The notes under the pieces were generated by a model. The model was given only the letters and a program-made list of their open reading frames with translations, had not been told where the DNA came from and searched no databases. Below are positions 32,287 through 41,601 of a stretch of DNA of 64,000 bases, piece after piece. The stretch spans positions 3,534,001 to 3,598,000 of the forward strand of contig CP064963.1 of assembly GCA_016699165.1 (NCBI GenBank), read 5' to 3'. Position numbers and translations under genes: made by a program. Within the stretch, counting starts at the first letter, position 1, and the number at the start of each line of letters is the position of its first letter. Origin of the DNA: Candidatus Melainabacteria bacterium (GTDB taxonomy: Bacteria; Cyanobacteriota; Vampirovibrionia; Obscuribacterales; Obscuribacteraceae).

Positions 32287-34772
32287 TTTTTAGTCATTTG
32301 AAAAATCAGAGGGTCGCTAAAATATCCAACTACATTGTTATTAGCATCAAGAGCGGCGATGCGTATTTCGTAGTAACCAGGTCCACTTAATTCTTTTGTT
32401 TCGATAGAAAAAGTGCCGTTCAAAGTAGAAATTGATTTTGCAAGCAAAGTATCTTTGCTGCACACATTATCCCTATAACTTTTGCTTGCATGCTCAAACC
32501 AGTTATTAGGTTTTGAAACCTCAAGGCGAGCCGATTTTGCACCATTTATATTTAACAAGTTGTAGTCCACTTTGAAATTTTTCATTTTTTCAGTGAGATA
32601 AAAAATACCATCGGGACTTAGATAACCCTCTGCAAAATCGTGATGGCGTAAGTTGGGAATTAGATCGTTGCCGCGAAGAAGACGCAATTGATTGATTCGA
32701 ACAGATGAATTGCCAGATGCGATTACAATAAATAATCGATGGACAATATCCGTTAAAATCCAGCTCTTATGCTCACTCAGTGGAAAAATGAAACTCTTTG
32801 ATTTTTGATCGCAACTGGCGATTACTGCCTTTTCTAAATTAACCTGTGAATTTGTCGGCGCAGTCCAGGTCAATGCTAACTTGGCTTCAGATGCTGTTTC
32901 TACAAATAATTGCACGAATTTGTAATCACCGGATTTGATATCAATTATAGGAGAACCAAATATTTTTCCGGGCGTTAAATCTATTTGTTTGTCAACAATC
33001 AAATCGGGTTGCACATTATCTTTTAGGGGACTTAATTGCAGTTGCGACAATCTTTTCTGATCTCGGTTCCAGTAGTAAAGATTGAACTTATCTTTTTGTT
33101 CGTTCATTTGCTCCAGTCGCGAAAAATTCAACAGATCCGGCGGTCCAAATAAGGCCGGTTCAAAAGTGTGAACTCTCTCGCTTAAGCAAAGCGAAGCGTC
33201 TGTAAGTGGCGGCTGCAACAAGAGATAGAGCATACTGCCGTTGTAAAGCATATGAGCGCCTGCGTATCTATCTGGAATATTTAAAAGGGCTAGATTCTTC
33301 TTCGGGCCGATTTTTCTGCTTTCGTTTTCGAGTGCGACTTTGAGTGCTAGCACTTCTTGACTGGCTTTAAACCAAGTCAAATTATTTTTTTGAGTAGCGT
33401 AGAAATTAAGACTTGAGGCGGCGAGAAATAAAATGGCGACTGTAGATGTAAGCAATGCTTTTGTGCTGCTTGAAATTTTACTCCAAGCTTTTTTATTTAA
33501 ATAAAGCAAGTCGACAGGCACGCTTATCATCGCTGCCAGTGCTAAACAAAATGGTGCACTGGCTAGAAATGCAAATCGTGCTCCTGAGAGACTTTCTGTC
33601 AAGTTCCAGACGGTAATGGTAGGCAATAAAGAAAGCAAAAACCAACTCAAGCAAAACAGCAGAAGTTTAAAACTACGTTTAAATGTGCTTCTGAAAGCAA
33701 GCGAACAAATTAGAAAGAACGCTACGACGCTGGTATACAAGATACTTGTCAAAATTACTATTTTGTTTGATGACTGAAAAATTTCACGATTGTAAGGGTA
33801 GAAGAAAAATTCCCACCCCCCTTTAAATATAAATCTATGCAGAAAATCACTAAAACTCGAATCAGCAAGGGAGCCTTGGTATCCGCCGACAAAGCTTCCC
33901 AACGCTAGTGTGCGAACTAATAAATAAACAAACAGTATGATCCAAAAAATGTAAGTACGCGCCAAAATTTCTTTAATGCGTGTGCCTAAATTTTCCTTCA
34001 GAGCTGAAGGGAAAAAAAACAAATAAGACACCAGTGTCATAGGTAGTACTACTGCCATTTCTTTTGAAAGCAGAGCCAATACGAAAAAGGCAAGGCTAAA
34101 TACTAAATCTCTTTTTTTTTGGTTTGGAAAGAGCTTTTCTGCCCTGGGCTCAATACTTACAATGTTTGTCTGTTTCAAAAAAAAGTAAAAGGAGAAGAAG
34201 TAAAAACATGCGCACACACTATCGACTCTTGCAATGATCCATGACGCCACTTCAGTATGGAGCGGAAAAAATATGAATAAAGAACTTGCCACTAGAGGAA
34301 AAGAGCCGTTAAATCTCTTGTTATCTATTTCTTTTGCGATGAGGTAAATTCCCATGGCGCAAAGAAAATAGAAAATTAGATTACTTAAGTGATATCCCCA
34401 GGCCGAATATTGCCAGAGCAAATAATCTAGTGCCATAGTCAAACTTATTAGTGGTCTGTAAAAACTGGTCCCCTGGGTCTGTAGCCATGTGGACCAAAAA
34501 TTTTGTAGGAGCAAGTCTGGATTTCCAGCAAATACCTGTTTCAGATAGTTCAAATGCATGAAATCGTCGGCTAAAAAATAACAATTGAGCGATTGATGGA
34601 AACAAAGGAATACTGCAACTAAACCATATCCGTTAACGGATATGGTTTTGGAGCTAAGGCGAACTAACCACTGGTACAGATTTAGTGGCGCGTCAGGCGG
34701 CTCTTTGAAACCGACAAGGCTTTGTTTTATAGTTAACTTGGCTGTCGTCACGGTGACAATCCAGGTAATCAA
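32283..34772 (-). CDS. GT-C-type membrane glycosyltransferase-like protein with in-frame palindrome
   Basis: An 829-residue protein with about a dozen transmembrane helices and a C-terminal beta-rich domain. FLADDFMHLNYLK directly after the first helix is the acidic loop typical of GT-C enzymes, and SFYRPLISLTMALDYLLW follows as in ArnT/O-mannosyltransferase-like proteins. GT-C enzymes use polyprenyl-phosphate sugars, which would link it to the undecaprenyl carrier. The frame starts at TTG 34772 without a clear ribosome site; GTG 34751 is an alternative. Residues 42-51 (KTISVNGYGL) come from a dispersed palindrome just before the first helix. There is no start codon between that element and the ADDF motif, so it lies within the translated protein. 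Donor and acceptor are unknown. Confidence 0.78.
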   Translation of the reverse strand: MITWIVTVTTAKLTIKQSLVGFKEPPDAPLNLYQWLVRLSSKTISVNGYGLVAVFLCFHQSLNCYFLADDFMHLNYLKQVFAGNPDLLLQNFWSTWLQTQGTSFYRPLISLTMALDYLLWQYSAWGYHLSNLIFYFLCAMGIYLIAKEIDNKRFNGSFPLVASSLFIFFPLHTEVASWIIARVDSVCACFYFFSFYFFLKQTNIVSIEPRAEKLFPNQKKRDLVFSLAFFVLALLSKEMAVVLPMTLVSYLFFFPSALKENLGTRIKEILARTYIFWIILFVYLLVRTLALGSFVGGYQGSLADSSFSDFLHRFIFKGGWEFFFYPYNREIFQSSNKIVILTSILYTSVVAFFLICSLAFRSTFKRSFKLLLFCLSWFLLSLLPTITVWNLTESLSGARFAFLASAPFCLALAAMISVPVDLLYLNKKAWSKISSSTKALLTSTVAILFLAASSLNFYATQKNNLTWFKASQEVLALKVALENESRKIGPKKNLALLNIPDRYAGAHMLYNGSMLYLLLQPPLTDASLCLSERVHTFEPALFGPPDLLNFSRLEQMNEQKDKFNLYYWNRDQKRLSQLQLSPLKDNVQPDLIVDKQIDLTPGKIFGSPIIDIKSGDYKFVQLFVETASEAKLALTWTAPTNSQVNLEKAVIASCDQKSKSFIFPLSEHKSWILTDIVHRLFIVIASGNSSVRINQLRLLRGNDLIPNLRHHDFAEGYLSPDGIFYLTEKMKNFKVDYNLLNINGAKSARLEVSKPNNWFEHASKSYRDNVCSKDTLLAKSISTLNGTFSIETKELSGPGYYEIRIAALDANNNVVGYFSDPLIFQMTKK
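34621..34648. repeat. Dispersed palindrome, copy 7 (intragenic, in frame)
   Basis: A perfect 28-bp main-type palindrome inside the GT-C-like gene, encoding K42-L51 (KTISVNGYGL), in the same reading frame as copy 8. Confidence 0.95.
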
Positions 34773-34856
34773 GGTCTGCTAATCAACTAGAGTAGGTTAC
34801 CCTAATATTCATAGTAAAACGTGTATTCTTTTAATAAATACTTCAATTAATACCAA

Positions 34857-36296
34857 TTGACAGCTATAAACGAACAATCTGATCCAAAAAAATTGATCTT
34901 TCCCATGAGTTTCTTGTGGGGAGCCAGTGCTTCGCACTTTCAAACTGAAGGTTATGGTCAGGAAGCCGAATTGGGACTGTCTGACTGGTCTAATTGGTCG
35001 CACCAGCCAGGAAATATTGCCGACGGCTCGGTAGCCGACAAAGCATCTGAATTCTACGATCGCTTTGACACAGACATTAATATCCTCAGCTCGCTCAACC
35101 TAAACGCCTTCAGAACAAGTATCAATTGGGCAGCATTGTTGCCCGATGCCCCCGAAAAAGGCTCAAAACGAACTCCAAATCCGAAATTACTTGAATACTA
35201 CAAGCGCGTTTTATCTAGTTTGCAAGATTCAGGTATTAAAACCTTTCTGACTCTTTTCCATTTTGCACTGCCAAGCTGGCTTGCAGATGAAGGTGGCTGG
35301 TTAAGCCCGCGAGCGGTTGATGAGTTCAGGTATTTCACCGAAATTCTCGCCAAAGAAATTGGTCAATATGTCGATTACTGGAATACTGTAAACGAGCCAA
35401 TGGTCTACGTTTATCAAGGGTACGTTAGCGGTTATTGGCCGCCGGGGCAAAAATGCGATTATTTCAGCGCCTTTGCGGCGGTCCGCAATTTGCTTTCTGC
35501 ACACGCTGAGGCATATCAAGTTTTGAAAGAGCATTGTCCGCAGAGTCCGGTTTCATTCGCTAATCACTGGAGACCGTTCATCCCGCTTCGTGCCTGGAAT
35601 CCACTCGATCATATGGTCTGTTATTTTCGCGATCGTGTATTCAATCATTTATTTCCATTTAGTATAAGTACCGGGCGATTCGAGCTTCCCGTACCGCTTT
35701 CGCATATGCAAGAGTTTCGTAGCCTTAATGGCGAAATCAAAAACTTGAAAGACAGCATGGATTATTTAGCTGTTAATTACTACACTCGCGAATTCTCTTT
35801 GTTCGCATTGAGTTGGCCGCCTGATTGTTTTGGAAGGCAGGCAGAAGAATCATTTTTGAAAGTTTCAGATATGGGATGGGAAGTGTATCCCGAGGGCATG
35901 TACAAAGTTCTGGTCAAAGACATTGCGCCTTATCGTTTTGACGCCAACATGAAAGAGCGACCTGTAGTGATTACAGAAAATGGCTACGCCCAAAACTTTT
36001 CGCCAGATATGACCGAAGGCGAATGGTCGCTTGAAGACCATGAGAGAGTCGATTATCTGGTATCTCATTTGATATCGGTGCACAAAGCAATCAAAGCCGG
36101 GGTAAAAGTAATTGGCTATTTGCACTGGTCATTGACCGACAATTTCGAGTGGGCGGAGGGGCTCACTCCTCGATTTGGATTGGTGCGAGTCAACTATTTC
36201 GATCAGTCGCGTTCGCTTCGCAAAAGTGCCACCGAATATGCCAAAATTGTAAAAGACAATTCAATTCCCGTATCTTTTCAGCTAAAAGAAAGTTGA
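34857..36296 (+). CDS. Glycoside hydrolase family 1 (beta-glucosidase-like)
   Basis: A 479-residue GH1 TIM-barrel enzyme. The N-terminal FPMSFLWGASASHFQTEG corresponds to the family signature. The acid/base Glu is in YWNTVNEPMVYVYQGY and the nucleophile Glu in PVVITENGYA, with HWSLTDNFEWAEG closing the glycone site. The family cleaves beta-glucosides and beta-galactosides with retention; specificity is unclear. Only TTG 34857 can serve as start upstream of the conserved FPxxFLWG, because a stop codon lies just before it. No signal peptide, so probably cytoplasmic. dsbD follows after six bases. Confidence 0.92.
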   Translation: MTAINEQSDPKKLIFPMSFLWGASASHFQTEGYGQEAELGLSDWSNWSHQPGNIADGSVADKASEFYDRFDTDINILSSLNLNAFRTSINWAALLPDAPEKGSKRTPNPKLLEYYKRVLSSLQDSGIKTFLTLFHFALPSWLADEGGWLSPRAVDEFRYFTEILAKEIGQYVDYWNTVNEPMVYVYQGYVSGYWPPGQKCDYFSAFAAVRNLLSAHAEAYQVLKEHCPQSPVSFANHWRPFIPLRAWNPLDHMVCYFRDRVFNHLFPFSISTGRFELPVPLSHMQEFRSLNGEIKNLKDSMDYLAVNYYTREFSLFALSWPPDCFGRQAEESFLKVSDMGWEVYPEGMYKVLVKDIAPYRFDANMKERPVVITENGYAQNFSPDMTEGEWSLEDHERVDYLVSHLISVHKAIKAGVKVIGYLHWSLTDNFEWAEGLTPRFGLVRVNYFDQSRSLRKSATEYAKIVKDNSIPVSFQLKES

Positions 36297-36302
36297 GCCA
36301 GA

Positions 36303-38195
36303 ATGGCTAAAAAATCGTATCCAGTTTTATTTTTTTTGTTATTGAATTTGGTGATTTTTTCTGCTCAGGCAGGTTTTTGCCAGGCAGAAAAACTTCCGGC
36401 GATTTCGCAGAGCAAGAGTCCAAGCACGCCGGCAAAAAGCCAGAGCGAAGAGAAGACGCTGGTTCGTCCACAACTGGTTTCTAATCGAAAAGAAATTCAG
36501 GCAGGCAAAACTTTTCTTGTCGGCGTAAAGTTCACGATTGAGCCAGGATGGCACATCTACTATAAAGAGAGTGGCGATGCGGGCATGCCTACTCAAATTG
36601 AATGGATATTGCCCGATGGTTTTTCTGCTGGTCCGCTCTTATGGCAGGAACCAAAACACTTCGACGATGAAGGAATTAAGACCAGCGGCTATTCGGATTC
36701 GACATTCATCGCCAGTCAAATTACTGCTCCTTCTGATTTGAAAGATGCAAAGACAATCAAGATTCAAGCCAAAGTTAAATGGCTGTCCTGTAAAGAATCG
36801 TGCATCCCAGGCAAAGACGAATTGCAACTAAATTTAAATGTGGGACAGGAAATTGCGGACGATAAAAATGTATCGCTTTTTTCAAGCGTAGGCTATGAGC
36901 CCGAATATTCCAAAAATACTAGAAAAAAACTTCAGCCTGAGCCTGAGCAGAATCCGTTCAATTACTTTTTACTTGCGATGGTTGGTGGTTTCATTCTGAA
37001 TTTCATGCCTTGTGTGCTACCTGTCATTGCTATTAAAATTCTGAGTTTTATGGAACAGGCTGAGGAGAGTCCCGCCAGGGTTAGGCAACTGGGGCTCGTT
37101 TTCAGCGCTGGAGTTATTTCTGCCTTTCTTGCTTTGGCACTAGTGGTAGTGGCGGTGAGAGCGGCCGGTAATTCGGTTGGCTGGGGAACTCAATTTCAGA
37201 ATCCGTTGTTTTTAATTGTGATGTGTACCATTGTTTTGGTCCTCGCTTTGAGTCTGTTTGGGCTCTTTTACTTTACGTTTGATGCCGGACAAGACAAGCT
37301 AGATTCTCTTTCTAATAAAGAAGGCATGGTCGGAACCTTTTTCAAAGGTGTCCTTGCCACTACGCTTTCTACTCCTTGCACTGCGCCATTTCTAGGTGCG
37401 GCTATGGGATTTGCCTTTGCCCAACCTAACTGGGTTGTGATTGGTATTTTTCTCACCTCTGGACTGGGAATGTCTTTGCCATACATCCTGCTTACAGCCA
37501 ATCCTAAATGGATGAAATATTTGCCTAAGCCAGGGGCATGGATGGAGAAGTTCAAAGAATCGATGGGTTTCGTCTTACTTGGAACAGTGGTTTGGCTACT
37601 TAGTGTTTTAGGCAGTCAGGTTGGCATCGAAGGCATCATGTGGGTTAGTTTCTTCCTGCTTGCAGTGTCACTTTCGTCCTGGATTAGTGGACGATTTGTC
37701 GATTTGTCCAGTTCGGGTCAAAGAAAATTGGTGGTGTTTTCAATTGCCGGTGCAATCAGTTTAATGGCTGGATATTTTTGCTTGATAGACAAACCAATAG
37801 TGATGAGCGCACTGCAAGGTAGACCCATTTATGGAGCACAATCGGAATCAGAATCAAATTGGATTCCTTTTACACCTGAGCGCCTGGAGCAAGAGCTAAG
37901 TAAAAAACAAACAGTATTACTGGACTTCACAGCCGATTGGTGTCTCACCTGCAAAATGAATGAGTCGTTGATTTTGAACTCAGAGAAAGTGAAGAAAACC
38001 ATCAAAGACAAAGGCGTAATCACAATCAAAGCAGACTGGACACGTCAAGATCCAGAGATTACTAAATTGCTTAAAAATTTCAAGCGATCTGGTGTGCCAC
38101 TATATGTGGTTTATCCCAAAAACGATCAAGACAATCCAATTGTTCTTCCTGAAATTTTGACCGAGCCAATTCTGCTCGAAGCAATTAGCCGTTAA
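36303..38195 (+). CDS. dsbD: Thiol:disulfide interchange protein DsbD
   Basis: A 630-residue three-part reductant carrier. A signal peptide (YPVLFFLLLNLVIFSAQAGF) precedes an N-terminal periplasmic domain (GWHIYYKESGDAGMPTQIEW, CKESC). The central eight-helix domain has its two essential cysteines in FMPCVLPV and STPCTAPFLGAA. A C-terminal thioredoxin domain carries WCLTCK in LLDFTADWCLTCKMNE. It moves electrons from cytoplasmic thioredoxin to periplasmic thiol proteins or cytochrome c maturation. The order and length are those of full DsbD. The end overlaps the convergent roadblock giant gene by 11 bases. Confidence 0.93.
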   Translation: MAKKSYPVLFFLLLNLVIFSAQAGFCQAEKLPAISQSKSPSTPAKSQSEEKTLVRPQLVSNRKEIQAGKTFLVGVKFTIEPGWHIYYKESGDAGMPTQIEWILPDGFSAGPLLWQEPKHFDDEGIKTSGYSDSTFIASQITAPSDLKDAKTIKIQAKVKWLSCKESCIPGKDELQLNLNVGQEIADDKNVSLFSSVGYEPEYSKNTRKKLQPEPEQNPFNYFLLAMVGGFILNFMPCVLPVIAIKILSFMEQAEESPARVRQLGLVFSAGVISAFLALALVVVAVRAAGNSVGWGTQFQNPLFLIVMCTIVLVLALSLFGLFYFTFDAGQDKLDSLSNKEGMVGTFFKGVLATTLSTPCTAPFLGAAMGFAFAQPNWVVIGIFLTSGLGMSLPYILLTANPKWMKYLPKPGAWMEKFKESMGFVLLGTVVWLLSVLGSQVGIEGIMWVSFFLLAVSLSSWISGRFVDLSSSGQRKLVVFSIAGAISLMAGYFCLIDKPIVMSALQGRPIYGAQSESESNWIPFTPERLEQELSKKQTVLLDFTADWCLTCKMNESLILNSEKVKKTIKDKGVITIKADWTRQDPEITKLLKNFKRSGVPLYVVYPKNDQDNPIVLPEILTEPILLEAISR

Positions 38196-41100
38196 TTGTA
38201 TTTTGAATCTTATCGATTAAACCATCAATCAGTGTGATATCGGTTTGTTCGCAGAAGACGACCAGAATACCGACATCTACGTCAGTCAAGATTGTAGTTT
38301 TATCTGCGTTTGGTGTGCGAGTGAGCAGCACCATTTGACGCAATCTACCGATTTCCAGCTTTTTGGTGGATAAATTACTGGTACTCAAAAGCGCTGTAGA
38401 CAACGCCCCAAGCATGTCTTTGTCCCATCCTTGCTGTAGGGTGGAAGACATAACCAGACCGTCGTGACCGACGATTAGGCTGCCTGCAACACCTTGATAC
38501 TCACCAATTTTGTTGAGCAGTTCATTGATACCAGCACCACGAGCCTTACTGATAATACGCGCAGAGGGAAGTCCTTTACCTAATTGTCTGGATTCACCAG
38601 CATTAATGATGGCTTCAATAGATTGTTGATCTATCAAAAGTTTGCCAATTGTTTTCATGGTGCCGGCTGTTTCGCCTTGCACTTTGGGAGCCTGAGCCGA
38701 GCGAACTGAAAGTTTGCCGAAGTCTTTTAAATTTTCACTTGCTTTGCGTGCTGCCTGTTGCTCGGATGTGAGAACTTCTTCTGCATCTGATTTTGGCTTT
38801 TCTTTTTCGGGTTGAGTGAGTAAGCCATCAACGTGATCTTTTAGAGCTGGAATGCGATTCATAGTGTCGGACAATTTGCCCGGTTGTTTAACTTGCTCAC
38901 GCAAAGCCGCAATTTGATTAGGGTTTAGAGCTGGCATCTCACCTGTTTGTTTAGGTGTTTTTGGCGCAGCTGAAGCTGATGCGGAAGTATTTGCAGCATT
39001 ACCTGCGGTGGCAGGTTGTTCGGTTAATCCTGAGAAGATGTCATCCATGTCAGAATCGCCCAGATTCAAGAGTGGCTTTTCATCAGCTTGCGCACCTGGC
39101 GACTCTTCCGGCTCAGCCATTAAGCCACCAAAAATGCTGTCCATTTCGGAGTCGCTCACGTTGAGAAGCGGCGAGTCGCCCGCCTCTTCAAGGGGAGAAA
39201 GCACATTTGCATTTGTGGCGCTGGTGGATTCGTCATTATGTTTTTGGATTTGAGCTTTTAAGTCACTCAAACTTACATTTTGAACTTGCCCAGTCGCTGC
39301 TTGTTCAGTTGAAGGAATTACATCGACTGTTTTCTGAGCATCTGCTGGAGCAAGTCCCGAGAAAATATCGTCCATGTCCGAGTCGCTCACTTGCAAAAGT
39401 GGTTCTTCTGCATCTTGAGGTCCCGGTGTGAACTGCTCGTCTTGTGGTGTTAATCCGGCAAAAATATTATCCATATCAGCATCGTTCAATTGCAGAAGAG
39501 GTTCTGAATCTTCGCCTGGCATAGGCTCATCTTGCAATGCTCTTACACGGTCTTCTCGCGTGTGGACTTCCACGCCTTGTTGGGCTTGTTGTGGAGCCAT
39601 GTTGGAGAAAATGTCGTCAATTTCAGAGCCGATGTCTTGTCCGAAAAGATTGTCGTTTGCTTCTTCTTGCGGGGCGTTGAAAAGATTTGGACTGCTGGTT
39701 CTTGGGCTAACTAAATCTGATGTGTCATGAGAATCATGTGAAACCGCTTGTTGGGCTGTTTCTGGAGCTAGTCCGGTGAAGATGTCGTCGATGGCATTGT
39801 CTACACCACTTTCAAACAAGTGACCGCGAAGTTCCTGGAAGCCTACACCAGAGTCGGTTCCAAGACTACTCAAACCAGTATCCGAGTCTGTGCCAATCAA
39901 ATTGCTATGTTCAGCGTTGCTCGTGGAAGGCGGAGCTTGTGCGGCTGGCACCTCTTCGTCGTCTGCCATTTCCAGAAAACGTTTGGAGAGCAGACTGCTC
40001 ATAGAATCGTTTACTGTAGCTGGGGGGGCTTGCGGTGCAGGTTTTGGAGTGGGAGGAATGCCTGGCTTGTTTGCGTTCGCTGGAGTTGATGCCATTCCAG
40101 ATGGAGCAGCCGGTGCTGGAGGCCTTTGAGCGGGTGCGGGTGCGGGAGCTGGTGGCTTGACAGCGGGAGTGGGAGTGGGTGCGGGAGTCGGAGCGGGAGC
40201 TTGTGCCGCGCTCATTGATTCAGCTCGGTCAAGAAGGTTGGCTAAGCGTGGAGCGCCCGAATCTGGACTATCAGCTTTTTTGCCAAATGCTCCACCAAGA
40301 CCGGTCTTTGGTGCATCACCTGGAACTTTGGGTTTGTCGAACTCAAGCGAGGGCGGTGCGCCATCGGCATCGAGTCTATCTAAGATGCTTCGTAAGTCAC
40401 TTCCTTCATTGGCTCGCTCAGGAGCATGCGAGCTGCCGGTTCCGCTTGCCGATAGAGCTTGCAGTTTAGTGAATGTGCTTGTGTTCCGTCGTCTCTGCGC
40501 TTGCAGACGGTTGCCTGTGACACTTGGTTTGTCACTAGTTCCAGATGGAGACTGTGGATTGGGTGAAGGATTCAACGGACCAGAGAGCATTTCATCCGAT
40601 GCTTCAAGGTCGATATCCACCATTGGAGGCGCACTCAGTTGGTGCGGGCGTGGTTCGGTTTGCGGTGCGCTGAAAGCTTGCGGTGACGGTGATTGCGGAG
40701 TCAAGCCAGAAGAATTAGCAAATGTCGAAGGTGCTGCATCCATGCCCGTTTTAGAAATCGAAGCTTGATTCAAGCCTGTTGGGGCTCCAAGCTCTTCTGC
40801 GGCGGGATTTTGAACGGCGTTCATGCCGGTCTTGGAAACGTTTGGGCGTAAAGCATCAAGTCCGGATGCTGAAGCTTTGGCTGCATCCATGCCGGTTTTA
40901 GAAGATCGAGCAGCGCTTATGTCTGTTTTAGAAACAGTCATGCCACGCAATTTATTGGAGGTTGCTCGTCCTTTCATAAAGTCGGCTGCTGATTCGGCGC
41001 CTTCAAACATGTCTGGTTGCATAGGAGGAAGGGCTGCTGGCGGCTCTTCTTCCAGTTGAACACGACTGCGTTGCAAACGACCTTTGGTCACTTCACTGAA

Positions 41101-41490
41101 TGCATCAAATGGTTCGAGTTTGTACAAACTGAGTGCGGTCAAAACTCCGCCTAGATTCATCAGCACAATTTGAGCAATGCTGAAATCCACATTCATGAAT
41201 GACTTATCGAAGACCCAGAAACTATAAAAGAAATTGCCCAATGCACCAAAGAAAAGGCTTAAAGCCAGCATGGTGAGCCAGATTTGATATTTTTGCAAAC
41301 GGCTGGCTGGTGCAAAAAGGAAGGTCGAACCTATCAGACTGACAAGAATCGGAATGACGAAAACTAGAGCAGTATTGAGTTGAAACCCGCCAGCTAAGAT
41401 TTCTTGCTTGGGCAGGACAATGCAGGCTCCTGCAAAAATGAGCAAAGCCGCGATTGAAATTGGGTTTAGACGAATTGCAAGTTTATACAT
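38185..41490 (-). CDS. Large membrane-anchored low-complexity protein with C-terminal roadblock domain
   Basis: A 1101-residue protein. Residues about 10-125 form four transmembrane helices. A long Pro/Ala/Ser-rich disordered region follows. Its first part repeats SKTGMDA-like units (about 187-253). The middle repeats an acidic motif of the type D-x-D-D-I-F-x-G-L-x-P at least six times (IDDIFTGLAP, IDDIFSNMAP, MDNIFAGLTP, MDDIFSGLAP, MDSIFGGLMA, MDDIFSGLTE). The last 150 residues are a roadblock/LC7 domain (GSLIVGHDGLVMSSTL, MLGALSTALLSTSNLS) related to the protein at 9495. The architecture suggests a membrane scaffold with repeated docking motifs and a GTPase-regulator-like end. I know no characterised homologue. 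Confidence 0.82.
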   Translation of the reverse strand: MYKLAIRLNPISIAALLIFAGACIVLPKQEILAGGFQLNTALVFVIPILVSLIGSTFLFAPASRLQKYQIWLTMLALSLFFGALGNFFYSFWVFDKSFMNVDFSIAQIVLMNLGGVLTALSLYKLEPFDAFSEVTKGRLQRSRVQLEEEPPAALPPMQPDMFEGAESAADFMKGRATSNKLRGMTVSKTDISAARSSKTGMDAAKASASGLDALRPNVSKTGMNAVQNPAAEELGAPTGLNQASISKTGMDAAPSTFANSSGLTPQSPSPQAFSAPQTEPRPHQLSAPPMVDIDLEASDEMLSGPLNPSPNPQSPSGTSDKPSVTGNRLQAQRRRNTSTFTKLQALSASGTGSSHAPERANEGSDLRSILDRLDADGAPPSLEFDKPKVPGDAPKTGLGGAFGKKADSPDSGAPRLANLLDRAESMSAAQAPAPTPAPTPTPAVKPPAPAPAPAQRPPAPAAPSGMASTPANANKPGIPPTPKPAPQAPPATVNDSMSSLLSKRFLEMADDEEVPAAQAPPSTSNAEHSNLIGTDSDTGLSSLGTDSGVGFQELRGHLFESGVDNAIDDIFTGLAPETAQQAVSHDSHDTSDLVSPRTSSPNLFNAPQEEANDNLFGQDIGSEIDDIFSNMAPQQAQQGVEVHTREDRVRALQDEPMPGEDSEPLLQLNDADMDNIFAGLTPQDEQFTPGPQDAEEPLLQVSDSDMDDIFSGLAPADAQKTVDVIPSTEQAATGQVQNVSLSDLKAQIQKHNDESTSATNANVLSPLEEAGDSPLLNVSDSEMDSIFGGLMAEPEESPGAQADEKPLLNLGDSDMDDIFSGLTEQPATAGNAANTSASASAAPKTPKQTGEMPALNPNQIAALREQVKQPGKLSDTMNRIPALKDHVDGLLTQPEKEKPKSDAEEVLTSEQQAARKASENLKDFGKLSVRSAQAPKVQGETAGTMKTIGKLLIDQQSIEAIINAGESRQLGKGLPSARIISKARGAGINELLNKIGEYQGVAGSLIVGHDGLVMSSTLQQGWDKDMLGALSTALLSTSNLSTKKLEIGRLRQMVLLTRTPNADKTTILTDVDVGILVVFCEQTDITLIDGLIDKIQNTING

Positions 41491-41601
41491 AGATTATTTG
41501 AGAGTTTCCCGGGTCAAAACTATATACCCCATATAAGGATCATAATCTTATCCATTTAGAGAGGTCTGCCAAATATTGGAAACCTACCTTAATATGATTT
41601 A

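Noticed and set aside
32745..32761. ATATCCGTTAA at about 32747 as a decayed copy
   Set aside because: Only 11 bases match and there is no trace of the right arm; it lies in conserved-looking coding sequence of the GT-C-like gene.
39820..40768. Plus-strand ORFs of up to 203 codons opposite the roadblock scaffold gene
   Set aside because: They mirror the Pro/Ala-rich coding strand (Gly/Ala/Arg-rich composition), have no ribosome sites and overlap each other in several frames.
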